Of a DNA stretch of 64,000 nucleotides, positions 29,511-41,916 are shown piece by piece (positions within the stretch are counted from its first letter, which is position 1; each line of letters starts with the position of its first letter). Made by a program: the position numbers and the translations under genes. A model generated the notes under the pieces. It was not told the DNA's origin. It was given only the letters and a program-made list of their open reading frames with translations, and did not search any database. This DNA is from Halanaerobium praevalens DSM 2228 (lineage in GTDB: Bacteria; Bacillota; Halanaerobiia; Halanaerobiales; Halanaerobiaceae): contig NC_017455.1 of assembly GCF_000165465.1 (NCBI RefSeq), positions 1,240,001 through 1,304,000 on the forward strand, given 5' to 3'.

Positions 29511-32500
29511 CTATTGAGTTACTGCAAAATTAACTTTTCTCATTAAAGCTTTTGGTAATTTTATTATAACAGGATTATTACTGATTACCTTAGTTCCTTT
29601 AGGTAGGCTTCTGTGATCCAGCTTGATAACTGCTGTTTGCCCTAATTTAGTAGTATTTTTAGTTTCATATACAATATGATATCTCCCCTGACTATCTGTA
29701 GTTATTATTTCTCCTTTTAAAGTTATTAACTTTACTCCAGCTATACCTTTTTCACCTAAATCCTGAATTCCATTATTATTTTTATCATTAAAAACTTTAC
29801 CAATTATAATTGAAGCAGAAAAAAGAGGATCACCCTTTATTAATACTGATTCTTCAGCTGTATTAGAAATTATTAAATCATCTTTTTCTGCATAAGCTTT
29901 ATTAATATATTGCTGATTAGAATTCGCAGCTGTTCCAACTACTAAAAGATAACTTATAATAATTTTTTGATCTTTTTCAACAGCCAAACTTCCCCAGTTT
30001 ATTATTTTACTATTAGCATCACTAACAATTATTTTTGAGTCTAGACCATTTTCTCTTTCAATTACTGCAGAGCCTTTAACATATTTAAAAGTTGTTGGCA
30101 GTTTATCATAAATTTTCAAATCATCTATTTTTTGATTAGAATTATTTATTATTTCAATTTTATATTGAATAAAATCCCCTACTGCTGCTTGATTTTTATT
30201 GGCAGTTTTTGTTAATGAAATCATTTTATCTTGGATAGGATCAATTGGTATATGGTTATTAATTATATCTGGATCACCAGCTTCTAAAGAAAAAGATAGA
30301 TAATATTTGCTATTAGATATTAAAGCAGGCGGTTGACTGTTTGATACTACTTCAAATTCTGGTGTTGTACTATCAGCATCAACTGCAGTATCTGGATCTA
30401 AACTTCCTGTTTCAACCTCAATTATTTGAGAAGGAAATTGTTTACTGTAACCTGCTGGAACTTCAACTTCTATTCTATACTCTCCTGGACTGGGAAGAAA
30501 ATTATATCTACCATCTGCACCTGTTGTTTGTTCGTCAATAATTTGATCATTATCATCTAAGAGTATTACTTTTGCTCCAGCCACAGCATCTTTAGTTAGT
30601 GAATCATATATTACACCTTCAGGATCTATTTTTAGATCTTGATCCTCTGCCTCATTATGTTCAAAATTATTAACTACACCTGCTTCAACTTGATCTGAAC
30701 TTATTAAAAGTTTATTATAAATAACCTTTGTTTCTGGATGTTTAATTAATAATTCATAATCTACTTGAGCAGATAAGCCATTAAACGAAAAGTTTCCTTC
30801 ACTATTCAGCACCAAGCTGCCTAATTTGTTTTTAGCTTGATAAAGTTCAATCAACCAACCTTCTGGAATATCCGGCTGCTCACTAATTGCTTTTCCACTA
30901 ATTTTGACATTACCAGGTGAAGCACCTACTTGAATTAATACTTCTGCTGAGCCACTTAAATTTCCACTATCAGCCTCATAAGTTAATTGACTTGTAATTC
31001 TTTTAGAAGCAGCTGTTTCTTTAACTTCAGCCTGATATCTTATTTCAATTTTTTCTCCCGCCTTGATAGATCCATAGTCTAAACCATTTTCTAGTTGAGA
31101 ATCACTTCCAACATCATTTAAGAAAAGACCATTTAAATTTGTACTTTGAGCAATATAATTTAAACCTTCTGCCAGTGGATTTTTAACATTTAAATTATTA
31201 GCTTCCATATTACCATTATTTTCTATTGTTAATTTATATTCAATTAAATCTTTCACTTCCAATTCTCCGCCATTGATATCTCTAGCACTTATTTCTGCAG
31301 CTAAAATTGGACTTTTACCAACTACTACATCCTTTTCGCTTTTAACCTGCTTTGTATTAGCCGCAGATACTGTTCCACTACTTTTAATTATTTCACCTTC
31401 TGCAATGTCTGCATTTACAATCACTTCATAAGAGAGAACTATTTCTGCTCCTACTTCTAAGGCATCTAAATTGACTATTATTTGACCATCCTCAATTTGG
31501 TATGGCAGTTCAGATTGTGCTTTAACTGTGTTATAGTTCTTAATTTTATTAATTGCTGTTTTTAAGCAATCATCTGTTATCGCCAATAGATTTTTCCAAT
31601 TAAAATCTTTTCGATTTACTGCTGTCTCTATCTCTTTTTCTATTATACTTAGACTGTCAGAAACTAAAGTAGTGTCTTCAGGTAGTAGATCATTAATATT
31701 AACTTCAGCCGCTTTTTTAGTTCCAACATTTCTAATTTTATTGGTTATCTCCAGTCTATCTCCTTTTTCAATATCTCCTTTATTTTCATCTATAATTTCT
31801 CTTTCAGACTCTAATATAGGTAGATTACCAATTTGACTTCTAGTAAGATCCTTAAGAGCTTTTGTTGCAGGATCATCACTTAAAATAGATTTTATTGGAT
31901 TTCCTTCAAAGTCATTTCCATTTAATTCTACTTGATTTTTAATTACTGATCCTAATACTGATTCTTTAGCGACTTTAACACTATAAGTTAAATTTACTTT
32001 ATTTCCCGGCTGATGAGAAATAACTCCTTCTTCAGCATCTGGACTATTTACAGCAAAGCCAGCCATTAGTGGACAATTACCATTATCATCAGCAACTTTT
32101 TGACCATTTAAAGTAGTTGAGCCGCTAACATAAGTAGTATTTGAAGGAATAGGAGCAAATATTTTTGCATCTTTTAATTCAGCTAATCCTGTATTTTCAA
32201 TCTCTATTTGATAGGTTATCATTTCACCTGCTGCTAAGGTTTGACCATTTTCGTAGCTATCTGACATTGATACTTTCATTTTCGGTCTAGCTATGCTTTT
32301 AAACTTCCAAGTGCTTTTGTCAGCTATTCCTGCATAAATATTACCTGCTTTATCTTCAAAAGCTCCGCTATCTATCTGTACATAATATTCTGTTGCTTCT
32401 TCTAAAGCAGTCTCTCTTTTGATAGTAATTCTATCTGTCCCCTCGCCGCTAACTCTTTCTTTACTAACATCTATTCTTTCTACTGTACTATCATCAAAGG

Positions 32501-35500
32501 CTCTTTTAATTACTATATTACCTCTCCCTTTATTTACAATCTCATTAAAGGTGATGATCAGATCATCATTTAAGCCTTTACTAATACCTCCATTTTCAGG
32601 GCTCAAACTCTTAATAACTGGCGGCTCATTATCTGCAATCATTCTTACTCCTGAACTGGCAGTTAAAAGCTCATCCCATTCGGATTCAATATATTCTTCA
32701 AAGCTACAGCTAACTGTAAGATCAGTTATATCTTCTGTATATGCCCCCTCAACTGAATTACCGCTAAGAGTTATCTCTACAGTTCTATCATCTATCCTGC
32801 TTATACTACCTACACTTACTCCTTCTGGCAAATTACTTACTGTCCAGTTATTTGAATTAATTGTTGAAACAAATTCTCCTCCTGTCAACTTAACAGTAAT
32901 AATCTCGCCCTCTTCTTCTCCCAAAATTAGACTACCATCATCAGAAATAGTAATTGATTCTTCATCAGCCGTAACTGTTATAGTTGGGATATCATCTTTA
33001 AATACTAATTGCGTTCCATTAGCCTCAGAATAAATATTAGCATATTCATCAGCTGCCAATTCAGCTGATTTAATCTTGATTCTCATATCTGTAATATCAG
33101 CATCAAAATCTCTTCCATCATAAGCAAAGTTTATTTTACATTCTTTATCATTTATATAATCAACACTTTCAATGCTCAGCCCTGCTGGAGCATTCTCTAA
33201 AATAAAGTTACTCTTATCCAGACTATTATCTGCAAAAGTAGTTGGATATATCTTTAAAGAAATGCTGGAATTAGCTAAATTTTCTTCATTCATGTTGCTG
33301 CTAGTTTTTACTTCTCCAGCAGGTACATAAATATCATAGTTTTCACCACCTACAGTAAGAGTTTCTAAAAAGATACTATTAGGTGTATCTTGCTTATAAA
33401 GAGGATTTGCATTTAAATTATATAAAGAAGTTAACTTAGTTAAATCGGATAATGCTCTTATATCGCTTATCTCATTGTAACCTAAATATAAATATTTTAA
33501 ATTAGTTAAATCTGCTACTACACTTATATCGCTTATCTTATCATTAGATGATTGTAAGTATAACTCCGTTAATGATTTGAAATTAGATAGTATAGTTAAA
33601 TCTTCATCATTTATATAAGTAGAATTTAAATTTAAAAAGTTTAAAGCAGTTAAATTCTTTAATGAACTTATATCTTCTACATTTGTAGACCCTAAATGTA
33701 AATAATTTAATTTACTTAGATTAGATAAGCTATCTATATTACTTATCTCATTCTCTTCCAAAGATAAATGCTCTAATTCAGTTAAATTCTCTAGCACACT
33801 TAAATCACTTTCATCAGTTATAATGTTACTTCCTAATACCAACTCGGTTAACTTAGTTAAATTAGCTAATACACTTATATCGCTTATTTTATTAGAAGAT
33901 AAGTCTAACCTAGTTAAATTAGTTAAATTTGCTAAGTAATCTATATTATTTATGACATTTTCAGTTAAAGTTAAAGAGTTTAAATTAGTTAAATTCTGCA
34001 AAGGGCTTAAATCACTTATCTTTTTCCCTCCATAAAGAGCTAATTTATCTAAAGACGTAAAATGCTCTAAACCACTTAGATCACTAATCTCAGTATAAAA
34101 AGATTTTAATGTATATAAGTTTACAGATTCACTTAGACTAATCTCTCCATCACCATTATTATCTATCCCTCTATCAAGTATTTGCTGCTTCAAATTACTA
34201 TCAGGGATATTGATTACAGTTTTAAAATTCCAGCTTGTCTTATCATTCATACCTGGATAAGCATTGCCACTTTGATCTTTAAATGCTCCACTATCAATCT
34301 GTACATAATATTCTGTTGCACCTGCAAGTGTAGTAGCAGGGTCTATGGTAATTGTATCAGTCGAACTACTTGTTACTTTAGTACTATCAGTTACATCTAT
34401 ACTCTCTACTAGAGTATCATCAGAGGCTTTATAGATTTTTATATTACCTCTTCCGACAACTACATTTTTATCAAAAGTAATAACTAAATCATCATTTAAA
34501 CCTTGATTATCCGTTCCGGCTGCTGGACTTAAATTACTGATATCAATAATCTGTCCTCCATCATTAATTGTCCAGCTATGATCATCCTTTAAAGACTGGC
34601 GGGCAGTTTCTGCAACTGCAGAATACATACAATTAGGAGCATCAAGAGTTACGCCATTCTGTACACTCTGTGCTGACCAACTATTTAGAATACTATTATA
34701 ATTGGCTACTGTAATTTTAGCATCACCACCAAACATAACAACCATAGTTGTTACACTACTTACATCCCAGGAACTTAAATCCTGATCAAATGAAGCTGCA
34801 TTATAAAACATACCCATCATATTAGTTACATTACTTACATCCCAACTTCCTATATCTCCATCAAAAGCAGTTGCCAAAGCAAACATCCCACTCATATTAG
34901 TTACACTACTTACATTCCAACTGCTTAAATTGCCATTAAAAACATTTGTATTAGCAAACATACTATTCATAGTGGTTACACTACTTACATTCCAATTGCT
35001 TAGATTACCATTAAAAAGAGTTGCTTTATCAAACATACTCTTCATATTAGTTACACTGCTTACATTCCAACTATCTAAATCCTGGTTAAAAGCACTTGCT
35101 TCTCTAAACATTCCTTTCATATTAACTACACTGCTTACATTCCAGCTACCTATATCACTATTAAAAGAAATTGCTCCATAAAACATCTCTAACATATCAG
35201 TTACACTGCTTACATCCCAGCTGCCTATATCCTGATTGAAATTACTTGCTTCTCTAAACATTCCTTCCATATTAACTACACTGCTTACATCCCAACCACT
35301 TAGATCTTGATTGAAATCACTTGCTTTTTTAAACATATAAGACATATTAGTTACACTACTTACATTCCAGATATCTATATCTCCATTAAAAGTACTTGCC
35401 TCACTAAACATAGCCTCCATATTTTTTACATTTCCTACATTCCAACCATTTAGATCTTGATTGAAATTACTTGCTTTTTTAAACATATAAGACATATCGC

Positions 35501-37343
35501 TGACATTAACTACATTCCAGCTGCCTATATCTCCATTAAAAGCACTTGCATTACTAAACATAGACTCCATAGATTCTACATTTCCTACATCCCAAGCACT
35601 TAAATCCTGATTGAAATTACTTGCAAAAGAGAACATATAAGACATATCATTTACATTACTTACATTCCACTTATCTAGATTAGTAATACTGCTTTTATCA
35701 ATACTAGCAAAGGCATAAGATAAATTACTAACACTAACAGGTAGTTTTTGGGGAACTTCCTCTAAGTTACTGCAACTTTTAAATGCACCAGATAATGAAG
35801 TAAGTCCCAAATTACCAAAATAACTTACCTTTGTTAATTTATAATTCTTTTTATCTGTTAGATTTCCCTTACCAAATTTAGTTAGATCACCAGAGATAGT
35901 TACAGTATATCTTCCTTCACTGCTATAAGTATGACTCTTATCCCCAGAACTAGTATAACTGTTAGTACTTCCATCACCCCAATCTACTGTTACATCTACT
36001 GTCCCGTAAAGTGGTAATTCAATTGTAGTACCAGATGATAAATTTGTATCGAACTCCAGTACCATAGCGTCTACAGTAGTAAAATTCCAGCTTGTTTTAT
36101 CATTTATTCCTGGATAGGCATTGCCACTTTTGTCTACAAATGCTCCACTAGCTATCTGCACATAATATTCTGTTGCCCCTTCAAGTGTAGTAGCAGGATC
36201 TATGGTAATTGTATCAGTTCCACTACTTGTTACTTTAGTACTATCAGTTACATCTATACTCTCTACTAAAGTATCATCAGCTTTATATATTTCTACATTA
36301 CCTGTTCCGATAGTTACATTTTTATTAAAAGTAATTACTAAATCATCATTTAAACCTTGATTGTCTGTCCCAGCTGCTGGAGTTAAAGTACTGATAGCTG
36401 GGGCTGTTTTATCAACAACAATATCCCCTGTATAATCAACTGTATTTGTACCACTATTAGCATCATTAGCCGTAAAAGTTACATTGGTATATGTTCCCTC
36501 TGCAATATTCAAACTATCTATATCCCAATTTAATATCCAGCTTCCACTTCCCCCATTAACATTAGTGCTTTGCATCTTCCCATCAATTGTTGCTGAAATT
36601 GTAACATCATCGCTATCTGAATCTGAGACTGTACCAGAGATAGAGATATTATCACTATTTCCATAGTTCAAATTAGCACTCGGGTTATCAAGATTGATAG
36701 TTGGTGCTGAATTTGTGCTGTATGTAACTACAAGCTGTGGTGGATAAGTTGTATCTTCCTTTGAACAAAAAAGAAAATAATTATCTCCCGAGGTAGCACC
36801 TTTTAAAAGAAAAGTTGCAGTTTGATCTTCTGAAATTTGATTCTTTACAAAAGTTGTTACATCAAAAGTTTTCCATGTCCCTGTTGATAGACTCGTATTA
36901 TTTTCTAATATAGTTACGTTTTGAGATGGCACTGTAGTATTTGTACTCGTCTCTTCTATCCATGAATCATCATTTGATCCATATAAACTCACAAAAGGAA
37001 AACCTACAAGAGCAGTCCCATCATTCGGTATATATATCCTTAATTCAGCACTGCTAATAGTAGTATTAACTGTTGATAAATCATAATTAAGTGCAGCTGC
37101 TGAATCAATCCAACCAATAGTATTTTGGCCGCTTCCAACAAATAGTACATTACGTCCTCCTATAGCATTATCAACACTATCATAAGTTCCAGCATCATAT
37201 ATAAATACATCTGCTGTTGGATTTAATGTAGTCTGAGCTGCATAAGAGATTTCAGTACTCAAATGAAAAATAGTAATTAATATTATTAAACTGCTAATAA
37301 TAGATATTAATCTTTTATTATTTTTTTTATTCATCATACCCAC
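29511..37343 (-). CDS. giant multidomain secreted/surface protein
   Basis: About 2610 residues. The first open codon (GTG 37343) overlaps the Shine-Dalgarno GGAAGGTGG; ATG 37337 or 37334 is the likelier start. Order: signal peptide ending near SYAAQ; DNRLRE-like beta domain (~40-210); Sbs-type Ig domain (~318-425), repeated at ~935-1045 and ~1575-1685; PKD-like WGDGST (~450); about 13 DUF285 repeats (~560-880); internalin-like leucine-rich repeats (~1070-1310); three DUF11-type repeats (~1690-2140), carboxypeptidase-regulatory-like folds, a fourth DUF11 repeat and a final SdrD-B-like fold ([14 protein letters not shown]). No LPXTG, SLH or Cys anchor. Probably an adhesin on or released from the outer membrane. 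Confidence 0.88.
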   Translation of the reverse strand: MGMMNKKNNKRLISIISSLIILITIFHLSTEISYAAQTTLNPTADVFIYDAGTYDSVDNAIGGRNVLFVGSGQNTIGWIDSAAALNYDLSTVNTTISSAELRIYIPNDGTALVGFPFVSLYGSNDDSWIEETSTNTTVPSQNVTILENNTSLSTGTWKTFDVTTFVKNQISEDQTATFLLKGATSGDNYFLFCSKEDTTYPPQLVVTYSTNSAPTINLDNPSANLNYGNSDNISISGTVSDSDSDDVTISATIDGKMQSTNVNGGSGSWILNWDIDSLNIAEGTYTNVTFTANDANSGTNTVDYTGDIVVDKTAPAISTLTPAAGTDNQGLNDDLVITFNKNVTIGTGNVEIYKADDTLVESIDVTDSTKVTSSGTDTITIDPATTLEGATEYYVQIASGAFVDKSGNAYPGINDKTSWNFTTVDAMVLEFDTNLSSGTTIELPLYGTVDVTVDWGDGSTNSYTSSGDKSHTYSSEGRYTVTISGDLTKFGKGNLTDKKNYKLTKVSYFGNLGLTSLSGAFKSCSNLEEVPQKLPVSVSNLSYAFASIDKSSITNLDKWNVSNVNDMSYMFSFASNFNQDLSAWDVGNVESMESMFSNASAFNGDIGSWNVVNVSDMSYMFKKASNFNQDLNGWNVGNVKNMEAMFSEASTFNGDIDIWNVSSVTNMSYMFKKASDFNQDLSGWDVSSVVNMEGMFREASNFNQDIGSWDVSSVTDMLEMFYGAISFNSDIGSWNVSSVVNMKGMFREASAFNQDLDSWNVSSVTNMKSMFDKATLFNGNLSNWNVSSVTTMNSMFANTNVFNGNLSSWNVSSVTNMSGMFALATAFDGDIGSWDVSNVTNMMGMFYNAASFDQDLSSWDVSSVTTMVVMFGGDAKITVANYNSILNSWSAQSVQNGVTLDAPNCMYSAVAETARQSLKDDHSWTINDGGQIIDISNLSPAAGTDNQGLNDDLVITFDKNVVVGRGNIKIYKASDDTLVESIDVTDSTKVTSSSTDTITIDPATTLAGATEYYVQIDSGAFKDQSGNAYPGMNDKTSWNFKTVINIPDSNLKQQILDRGIDNNGDGEISLSESVNLYTLKSFYTEISDLSGLEHFTSLDKLALYGGKKISDLSPLQNLTNLNSLTLTENVINNIDYLANLTNLTRLDLSSNKISDISVLANLTKLTELVLGSNIITDESDLSVLENLTELEHLSLEENEISNIDSLSNLSKLNYLHLGSTNVEDISSLKNLTALNFLNLNSTYINDEDLTILSNFKSLTELYLQSSNDKISDISVVADLTNLKYLYLGYNEISDIRALSDLTKLTSLYNLNANPLYKQDTPNSIFLETLTVGGENYDIYVPAGEVKTSSNMNEENLANSSISLKIYPTTFADNSLDKSNFILENAPAGLSIESVDYINDKECKINFAYDGRDFDADITDMRIKIKSAELAADEYANIYSEANGTQLVFKDDIPTITVTADEESITISDDGSLILGEEEGEIITVKLTGGEFVSTINSNNWTVSNLPEGVSVGSISRIDDRTVEITLSGNSVEGAYTEDITDLTVSCSFEEYIESEWDELLTASSGVRMIADNEPPVIKSLSPENGGISKGLNDDLIITFNEIVNKGRGNIVIKRAFDDSTVERIDVSKERVSGEGTDRITIKRETALEEATEYYVQIDSGAFEDKAGNIYAGIADKSTWKFKSIARPKMKVSMSDSYENGQTLAAGEMITYQIEIENTGLAELKDAKIFAPIPSNTTYVSGSTTLNGQKVADDNGNCPLMAGFAVNSPDAEEGVISHQPGNKVNLTYSVKVAKESVLGSVIKNQVELNGNDFEGNPIKSILSDDPATKALKDLTRSQIGNLPILESEREIIDENKGDIEKGDRLEITNKIRNVGTKKAAEVNINDLLPEDTTLVSDSLSIIEKEIETAVNRKDFNWKNLLAITDDCLKTAINKIKNYNTVKAQSELPYQIEDGQIIVNLDALEVGAEIVLSYEVIVNADIAEGEIIKSSGTVSAANTKQVKSEKDVVVGKSPILAAEISARDINGGELEVKDLIEYKLTIENNGNMEANNLNVKNPLAEGLNYIAQSTNLNGLFLNDVGSDSQLENGLDYGSIKAGEKIEIRYQAEVKETAASKRITSQLTYEADSGNLSGSAEVLIQVGASPGNVKISGKAISEQPDIPEGWLIELYQAKNKLGSLVLNSEGNFSFNGLSAQVDYELLIKHPETKVIYNKLLISSDQVEAGVVNNFEHNEAEDQDLKIDPEGVIYDSLTKDAVAGAKVILLDDNDQIIDEQTTGADGRYNFLPSPGEYRIEVEVPAGYSKQFPSQIIEVETGSLDPDTAVDADSTTPEFEVVSNSQPPALISNSKYYLSFSLEAGDPDIINNHIPIDPIQDKMISLTKTANKNQAAVGDFIQYKIEIINNSNQKIDDLKIYDKLPTTFKYVKGSAVIERENGLDSKIIVSDANSKIINWGSLAVEKDQKIIISYLLVVGTAANSNQQYINKAYAEKDDLIISNTAEESVLIKGDPLFSASIIIGKVFNDKNNNGIQDLGEKGIAGVKLITLKGEIITTDSQGRYHIVYETKNTTKLGQTAVIKLDHRSLPKGTKVISNNPVIIKLPKALMRKVNFAVTQ
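34700..35660 (-). repeat. tandem 75-bp DUF285-coding repeats
   Basis: Around thirteen units of 25 codons, each with a pattern like [20 protein letters not shown]. Units alternate between GDI and QDL variants, for example MSYMFKKAS twice and [18 protein letters not shown], which points to past unit duplication. Array length could vary between strains. Confidence 0.85.
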
Positions 37344-37392
37344 CTTCCATATTTCAAGTAATTATTTAATTTCTTTTTCCTGTTCTATATAA

Positions 37393-38406
37393 TCAGCTAT
37401 TTTTACTAACCTTAACTATATATTCATTGGTATCTCCAGTTGATGATATAACATCAACTCTGATGTTGGTAATCTCATTACTTAACGATATTGCTGAAGA
37501 TAGCTGTCCACTTATAACTTCCGACCCATTTACTTTTATATTACCATCATCTGATGTTGGTATAACATTTACACTTGGAAGTCCTCCTGCATTAGTTGTA
37601 TATGTATTTACTCTTTTATCAAATTCAGGACTTAAAGTAAGTGCACTAAAGCCTGATTTAACTATAAGATTATCTAAATATAGTGCAGCCTTTCTAGTAA
37701 CCTCAACTGTATATATTTTCTTACTTTCGCCATCTTCCCCTATTACTTCAACATTTATTGTAGTCGTAGCTCCTGCTGATAAATTGACAGCCTGTGATGC
37801 CTGACCACTCTCTACCTCTATACCATTGACCTTAATTGTTGCCCTAGCATCTTCTGCCCTTGGAGTAACTCTAATACTATCTGTATCATAATCTACATCA
37901 GCAGTATAATTAGTAGTATCCTTAGTAAAAGAAGGACTAAGTTCTCCATCACTTAAGCTTAAATTTGCTAAGTCTGCACTTACAGGAGGAGCTGTTTCAT
38001 AGACTGCTAAGTCCATAAGAGAGGCTAAATGTGGATTGACCTGCAGACCTTTCATTACTATAAACCTTACATATCTAGCTTGAACAGGAGTGAATTCACG
38101 ACTTGTTACAGTAGAAGTATTATTGCTAACACTATCAATATCAAACCAATTAATAAGGTCAAAACTACCTTGCAATTTAAAATCAGAAATAACATACTCT
38201 GCTGGCCAACCTGCTATAGGCATATGCCTAACTCTCCAACTACCAATCCAATATTTAGCTCCCATATCAACAGCTATCCAAGTCGGAACCGTATCAGCCA
38301 GCCACCTTCTAATTGGCATTATGGAACCATCTACTGCTCTATTAGGCGAATAAGGTTTAACAAAATTATTGGCTGTTGCATTCTTTTTAAGAACTAAGTT
38401 CTTCAT
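37393..38406 (-). CDS. F5/8C discoidin-like plus two cadherin-like beta-sandwich domains
   Basis: 337 residues, no clear signal peptide. Residues ~1-140 resemble an F5/8 type C (galactose-binding-like) domain: WIAVDMGAKYWIGSWRV and ARYVRFIVMKG. Two Cadherin-like_1 domains follow: LSDGELSPSFTKDTTNYTAD with YTVEVTRK, then a second copy ending VKVSKNS. It lies 50 bases upstream of the giant gene on the same strand, so both are probably one transcript. A carbohydrate- or surface-binding role is inferred. Confidence 0.75.
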   Translation of the reverse strand: MKNLVLKKNATANNFVKPYSPNRAVDGSIMPIRRWLADTVPTWIAVDMGAKYWIGSWRVRHMPIAGWPAEYVISDFKLQGSFDLINWFDIDSVSNNTSTVTSREFTPVQARYVRFIVMKGLQVNPHLASLMDLAVYETAPPVSADLANLSLSDGELSPSFTKDTTNYTADVDYDTDSIRVTPRAEDARATIKVNGIEVESGQASQAVNLSAGATTTINVEVIGEDGESKKIYTVEVTRKAALYLDNLIVKSGFSALTLSPEFDKRVNTYTTNAGGLPSVNVIPTSDDGNIKVNGSEVISGQLSSAISLSNEITNIRVDVISSTGDTNEYIVKVSKNS

Positions 38407-38476
38407 TTTATCTCCCTCTTTCTTATTTATTTCACCTATTTGGGATATAAATTTTATATTTATATTAATAATCCTA

Positions 38477-38506
38477 TTGACTTCTTTCTAATTAAAAGTG
38501 TATGAT
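38477..38506 (+). promoter_or_regulatory. promoter of the mini tail-collar gene
   Basis: TTGACT, 18 bases, TATGAT; start point about 35 bases before the ATG at 38549. The divergent minus-strand promoter in the same 140-base gap is not clear. Confidence 0.65.
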
Positions 38507-38548
38507 TTAAATATATAATACAAATAAATCAAAAGGAGGCGATTAATT

Positions 38549-38797
38549 ATGAGTTCAGATCCTTATATAGGAGAAATTCAACTATTTGCTTTTGATTATC
38601 CCCCAAAAGGCTGGAAACAATGTCGAGGACAACTTATTTCCATCATAGATAATCAAGCTCTATATGCACTTTTAGGAAATAGATATGGAGGTAATGGTAA
38701 CACTAATTTTGCTCTTCCTAATTTAGAAGGCGCAGAACCACTTCCACAAATGAAATATTATATAGCTGTGACTGGAATATTTCCTCCAACAAACTAA
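38549..38797 (+). CDS. miniature phage tail-collar (MdpB-like) protein
   Basis: 82 residues. The N-terminal half is the tail-collar domain: YIGEIQLFAFDYPPKGW, CRGQLISI, YALLGNRYGGNG and FALPNLEG. The last part, YYIAVTGIFPPTN, equals the usual end of the ~170-residue 'microcystin-dependent protein' family. The ~80-residue variable middle is missing, yet the frame is intact and an AAAGGAGGCG site precedes the ATG. No phage genes are nearby. It is divergent from the F5/8C gene, so a surface role is a possibility. Confidence 0.8.
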   Translation: MSSDPYIGEIQLFAFDYPPKGWKQCRGQLISIIDNQALYALLGNRYGGNGNTNFALPNLEGAEPLPQMKYYIAVTGIFPPTN

Positions 38798-38843
38798 GAT
38801 TAAAGCAAAATAAGACTAAATTCATATTCTACTTGCTTTGCAC

Positions 38844-38892
38844 AAAGAGGGTATTGATTTAATCAGTTATCCCTCTTAACTCTTTTTTTAAA
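38844..38892 (+). terminator. terminator of the tail-collar gene
   Basis: AAGAGGG...CCCTCTT stem with an inner TTGATTTAATCAG helix, then TTAACTCTTTTTTT. May also act on the minus-strand barrel gene, whose stop is at 38906. Confidence 0.75.
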
Positions 38893-38905
38893 ATATTTAT
38901 ACTCT

Positions 38906-41593
38906 TTACCACACCTTAATTAAATTAACAAACCAGCCTTCTGCTTCATAACTTAAATCAGTTAAATCATCATTAAAATCAGTAAAGTTATAGCCAATTC
39001 CTAACTTTAGATTATTTGAAAATCTTTTATATCCCCCCAGTAAAAAGCCGCTTCGACTATCTTCTGCCATTTTGTTCTCTAAGATGCGATATTCTGTAAA
39101 TATATCTATGTCATCTCTTAACTGATAATTTAATCGATTAACCCAGAGATAGGTTTCACTGCTAAACCAATTTGTATCATCAGTTGTTAATTTTACTTCC
39201 CCTTTTTTATAGGCAATTTTTTCTCCTAACTGCCATTTATTACTTAGATCATAAATAGCTTCTAAAGCAAAAACTTGAGATTTTTCCGCCTGATAATCTT
39301 CTTTTTTAGACCAGCTTTGATTATTTTTTTCTTCTAATAAACTATATTTCATAATTAAATTTAAACTGTCTATTTTTATTGGTCGATAAGCTAAACCTAA
39401 TGTTGTCTCAAGATATCGACTCTCTTCTTTTTCCTGTTCTTTAGAGTATTCTATTTCTGATAAAAAAGTGAATTCGGGATTATACTGCCAAGATAAATCT
39501 CCTGTCATTAAAATTTGCTTTAAATCTTGGTTGCCCTTATCTTTTCTATACTCTATTCTATTTCCATATTGGATATCTTCATTTTTATAATTAGCAGCAA
39601 AACCAATAATATTTCGATCAATATTATTTTTATTTTTTTCCTCCAATTCACTTTTACTGTAATCTAAAGCAAAAGTCCAGTAATCATCTGGGCTGTATTC
39701 TAGTCCTAATACATTAGCTGCCGATTTTTCTTTATTATTATCATTTAGCTGATGTTCACCATAGATCTCAATTTTTTCAGTTAGTTTTGATTTTGTCCCA
39801 AATATAGTTTCGATACCAGCTTTTTCGTCAGAAAACTTTTCCTCGATCGTAGTATATATTTCACTATTTTTATTTATTTGATAGGCCGCTCCAAAAAGCA
39901 AACTATCTTCACTTCCTGTTTCACCCTCTGCTTTAAAGTTCCATTTACCATGTTTTAATCTACCGCCAAGTCTAGTAAGATTATTTGTCTCCTGCTTAGC
40001 ACTTTTATCTAAAGTAAGCTGTTGACTGGCATAAATACTTTTGTTTTCATCTAGCTGATATTCAAATCCTAGTGCACTTAATAAACTATATTCTTTATTT
40101 TTATCTTTTTTATTCTCCAGCTCTTTATGTTTAATTTCTCCTTTTAAATAAAGTTTTTCAGTATATTTTTTAGCTAAATTAAAAGTAGTTATTCTGTTAA
40201 TTTCTAACTCTCTTTCTTTTTGATCATAACTAATAATCCTGCTTAAATTTTTATATTTATTTTGCAAAGAAATACCATAGCCTCTTTCTTCTTCAACTGC
40301 TATTTTAGCTCCACTTGAAAAACCAGCTTCTGCAAAATCATAGTATAAATTAAATTTATTTGCTGGATTATCTCTAAGTAAGTAATCCAAATCAAAATTC
40401 CAGGCAGAAGCTCTATCGTCATCATTACTTAAATTTATTTCTCTATATCTTAGTCCACCATCATCTGATCTGTAAGCTGATGCTGCTATATTTTTAGAGC
40501 TAGCCCAATCAATTTTTAAACTAGTATTTTTTTTGTTTTTAAAATTATAATTAAGACCAGATATTTCATAAGCTCCTTCAGTTTTTTGTTCTTTAATATA
40601 GGTAGTGCTAAAATCAGCTTTATCAGAAAAATAATAAGTGCTTTCTAAACCATAACTATTTCTATCATCTTTTTGATAGTCATAACTATAATCATACTCT
40701 GCTATTAGAAAATATTTATCATCACCCTCACTATCTTGGATTAAACTGTTATTTTGCTCTAAGCTTAACTTTTTATTTAAAATAATTCTTCCCTGTAGAT
40801 AATTAAGATCATAATCTTTTTCTGCTATAAGCTGGGTAGTTTTTAGTACCCTGCCTGTTACTGAATCTCTTAATTCTAACTTTAAATTTTCAGTTCCAAT
40901 AATTAAATCATCATTTCTTAAATAATATAGCATTCCTCCTGTAACTTTCATTTCATCCCTAGAATGTAAGCTAAATGGTTGATGCCAAAAACTATTAAAA
41001 TCTAATTTAGTCTCTGTTTTATCTTCATTTTCCTTAGTTAATTTATAATCTATATTAAATCCATATAATAATTTATTAAAAGCTATTATTTGATTTTCAT
41101 TATATTTTACCTGATAATTACCCCATAAAGCTTTAAATTCTTCACTTTCTAAACACAAATAAATATTACCAGCTGTATTTATATCAGAATTTATTTGAGA
41201 ATTATCACCATAAACAGGATAATATTTATTTGGATCTAGTTTCTCAAATGGTGTCTTAATTTTTCTTTCATTCAAATTATCAAATAAATCTTTTAATTCT
41301 TTTTCTTCAGTATCAAACCAGGCTGTTATTAGATACTTTCCTTTTATTTTCCCCTTAAGATAAAAAGAAATTCTCCCCTTATTTACCTTATTTTTAAATT
41401 CAGAACTATCTTCAATTGCTTGCATATTTCCTGATAAATTATTAGAACCAAAATATAATTCTGTCAAAGCAATCATAAAATATTTATCAAATAAGTCAGT
41501 TCCACCATTTACTATATTATTTTCTGCTAAAACTAAATGATTAGGTATTAACAAAAATAATAAGCAAAAAATAATTACTATTTTATTTAACAA
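38906..41593 (-). CDS. outer-membrane beta-barrel-like protein
   Basis: 895 residues. Signal peptide MLNKIVIIFCLLFLLIPNHL then VLAE. The remainder is made of alternating strands rich in Y, W, K and E (for example GLEYSPDDYWTFALDYSKSE), as in large barrels, and the last residue is Trp (NLIKVW), consistent with an outer-membrane insertion signal. Residues ~130-300 resemble a plug or periplasmic beta domain. No TonB box or POTRA seen. Neighbour of the giant secreted protein, so it might export or anchor it (inference). Confidence 0.75.
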   Translation of the reverse strand: MLNKIVIIFCLLFLLIPNHLVLAENNIVNGGTDLFDKYFMIALTELYFGSNNLSGNMQAIEDSSEFKNKVNKGRISFYLKGKIKGKYLITAWFDTEEKELKDLFDNLNERKIKTPFEKLDPNKYYPVYGDNSQINSDINTAGNIYLCLESEEFKALWGNYQVKYNENQIIAFNKLLYGFNIDYKLTKENEDKTETKLDFNSFWHQPFSLHSRDEMKVTGGMLYYLRNDDLIIGTENLKLELRDSVTGRVLKTTQLIAEKDYDLNYLQGRIILNKKLSLEQNNSLIQDSEGDDKYFLIAEYDYSYDYQKDDRNSYGLESTYYFSDKADFSTTYIKEQKTEGAYEISGLNYNFKNKKNTSLKIDWASSKNIAASAYRSDDGGLRYREINLSNDDDRASAWNFDLDYLLRDNPANKFNLYYDFAEAGFSSGAKIAVEEERGYGISLQNKYKNLSRIISYDQKERELEINRITTFNLAKKYTEKLYLKGEIKHKELENKKDKNKEYSLLSALGFEYQLDENKSIYASQQLTLDKSAKQETNNLTRLGGRLKHGKWNFKAEGETGSEDSLLFGAAYQINKNSEIYTTIEEKFSDEKAGIETIFGTKSKLTEKIEIYGEHQLNDNNKEKSAANVLGLEYSPDDYWTFALDYSKSELEEKNKNNIDRNIIGFAANYKNEDIQYGNRIEYRKDKGNQDLKQILMTGDLSWQYNPEFTFLSEIEYSKEQEKEESRYLETTLGLAYRPIKIDSLNLIMKYSLLEEKNNQSWSKKEDYQAEKSQVFALEAIYDLSNKWQLGEKIAYKKGEVKLTTDDTNWFSSETYLWVNRLNYQLRDDIDIFTEYRILENKMAEDSRSGFLLGGYKRFSNNLKLGIGYNFTDFNDDLTDLSYEAEGWFVNLIKVW

Positions 41594-41782
41594 TTGTATC
41601 CCCCCTAAGCATAATTTTATATAATCAAAAAAATATTTATATAATAATATTCAATAAAAACAAATTAATTCCTTTAAAAATACTTAATTTTAGAAGAAAT
41701 TTAATAAAAAAACAAAAACTCGTTAAATAAAGTATCTTATAAAACTATAAATACGCTTTTATTTTTACTGTATCTTAAACAT

Positions 41783-41812
41783 TTGTTATAAAGCATAAAA
41801 TATGTATATAAT
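41783..41812 (+). promoter_or_regulatory. promoter of the phospholipase D-like gene
   Basis: TTGTTA, 18 bases, TATAAT, in the 323-base non-coding gap 41594-41916 between divergent genes. Apart from this promoter the gap is AT-rich with no further recognisable structure. The gene has an ~100-base leader. Confidence 0.6.
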
Positions 41813-41916
41813 AGTAATAAATTCAGAAAATACTATTTTAAATTAAACTTTATACAGATATATAATTTTAAAAATGCTAATATTTTTTTGATAAGCATTA
41901 AGAGGCGGTAATAAAA

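Noticed and set aside
32419-33033. 204-codon plus-strand ORF
   Set aside because: Antisense to Sbs/Ig-like domains of the giant protein; low-complexity Ser/Leu composition typical of a shadow frame.
34930-35181. plus-strand ORF with regular repeats inside the giant gene
   Set aside because: It is the antisense of the DUF285 repeats; its periodicity is inherited from them, and no ribosome-binding site is present.
34700-35660. CRISPR-like repeats
   Set aside because: Units are 75 bp, contiguous and coding, without constant-length unique spacers.
38029-38397. two plus-strand ORFs opposite the F5/8C gene
   Set aside because: The minus frame has clear domain matches; these have none.
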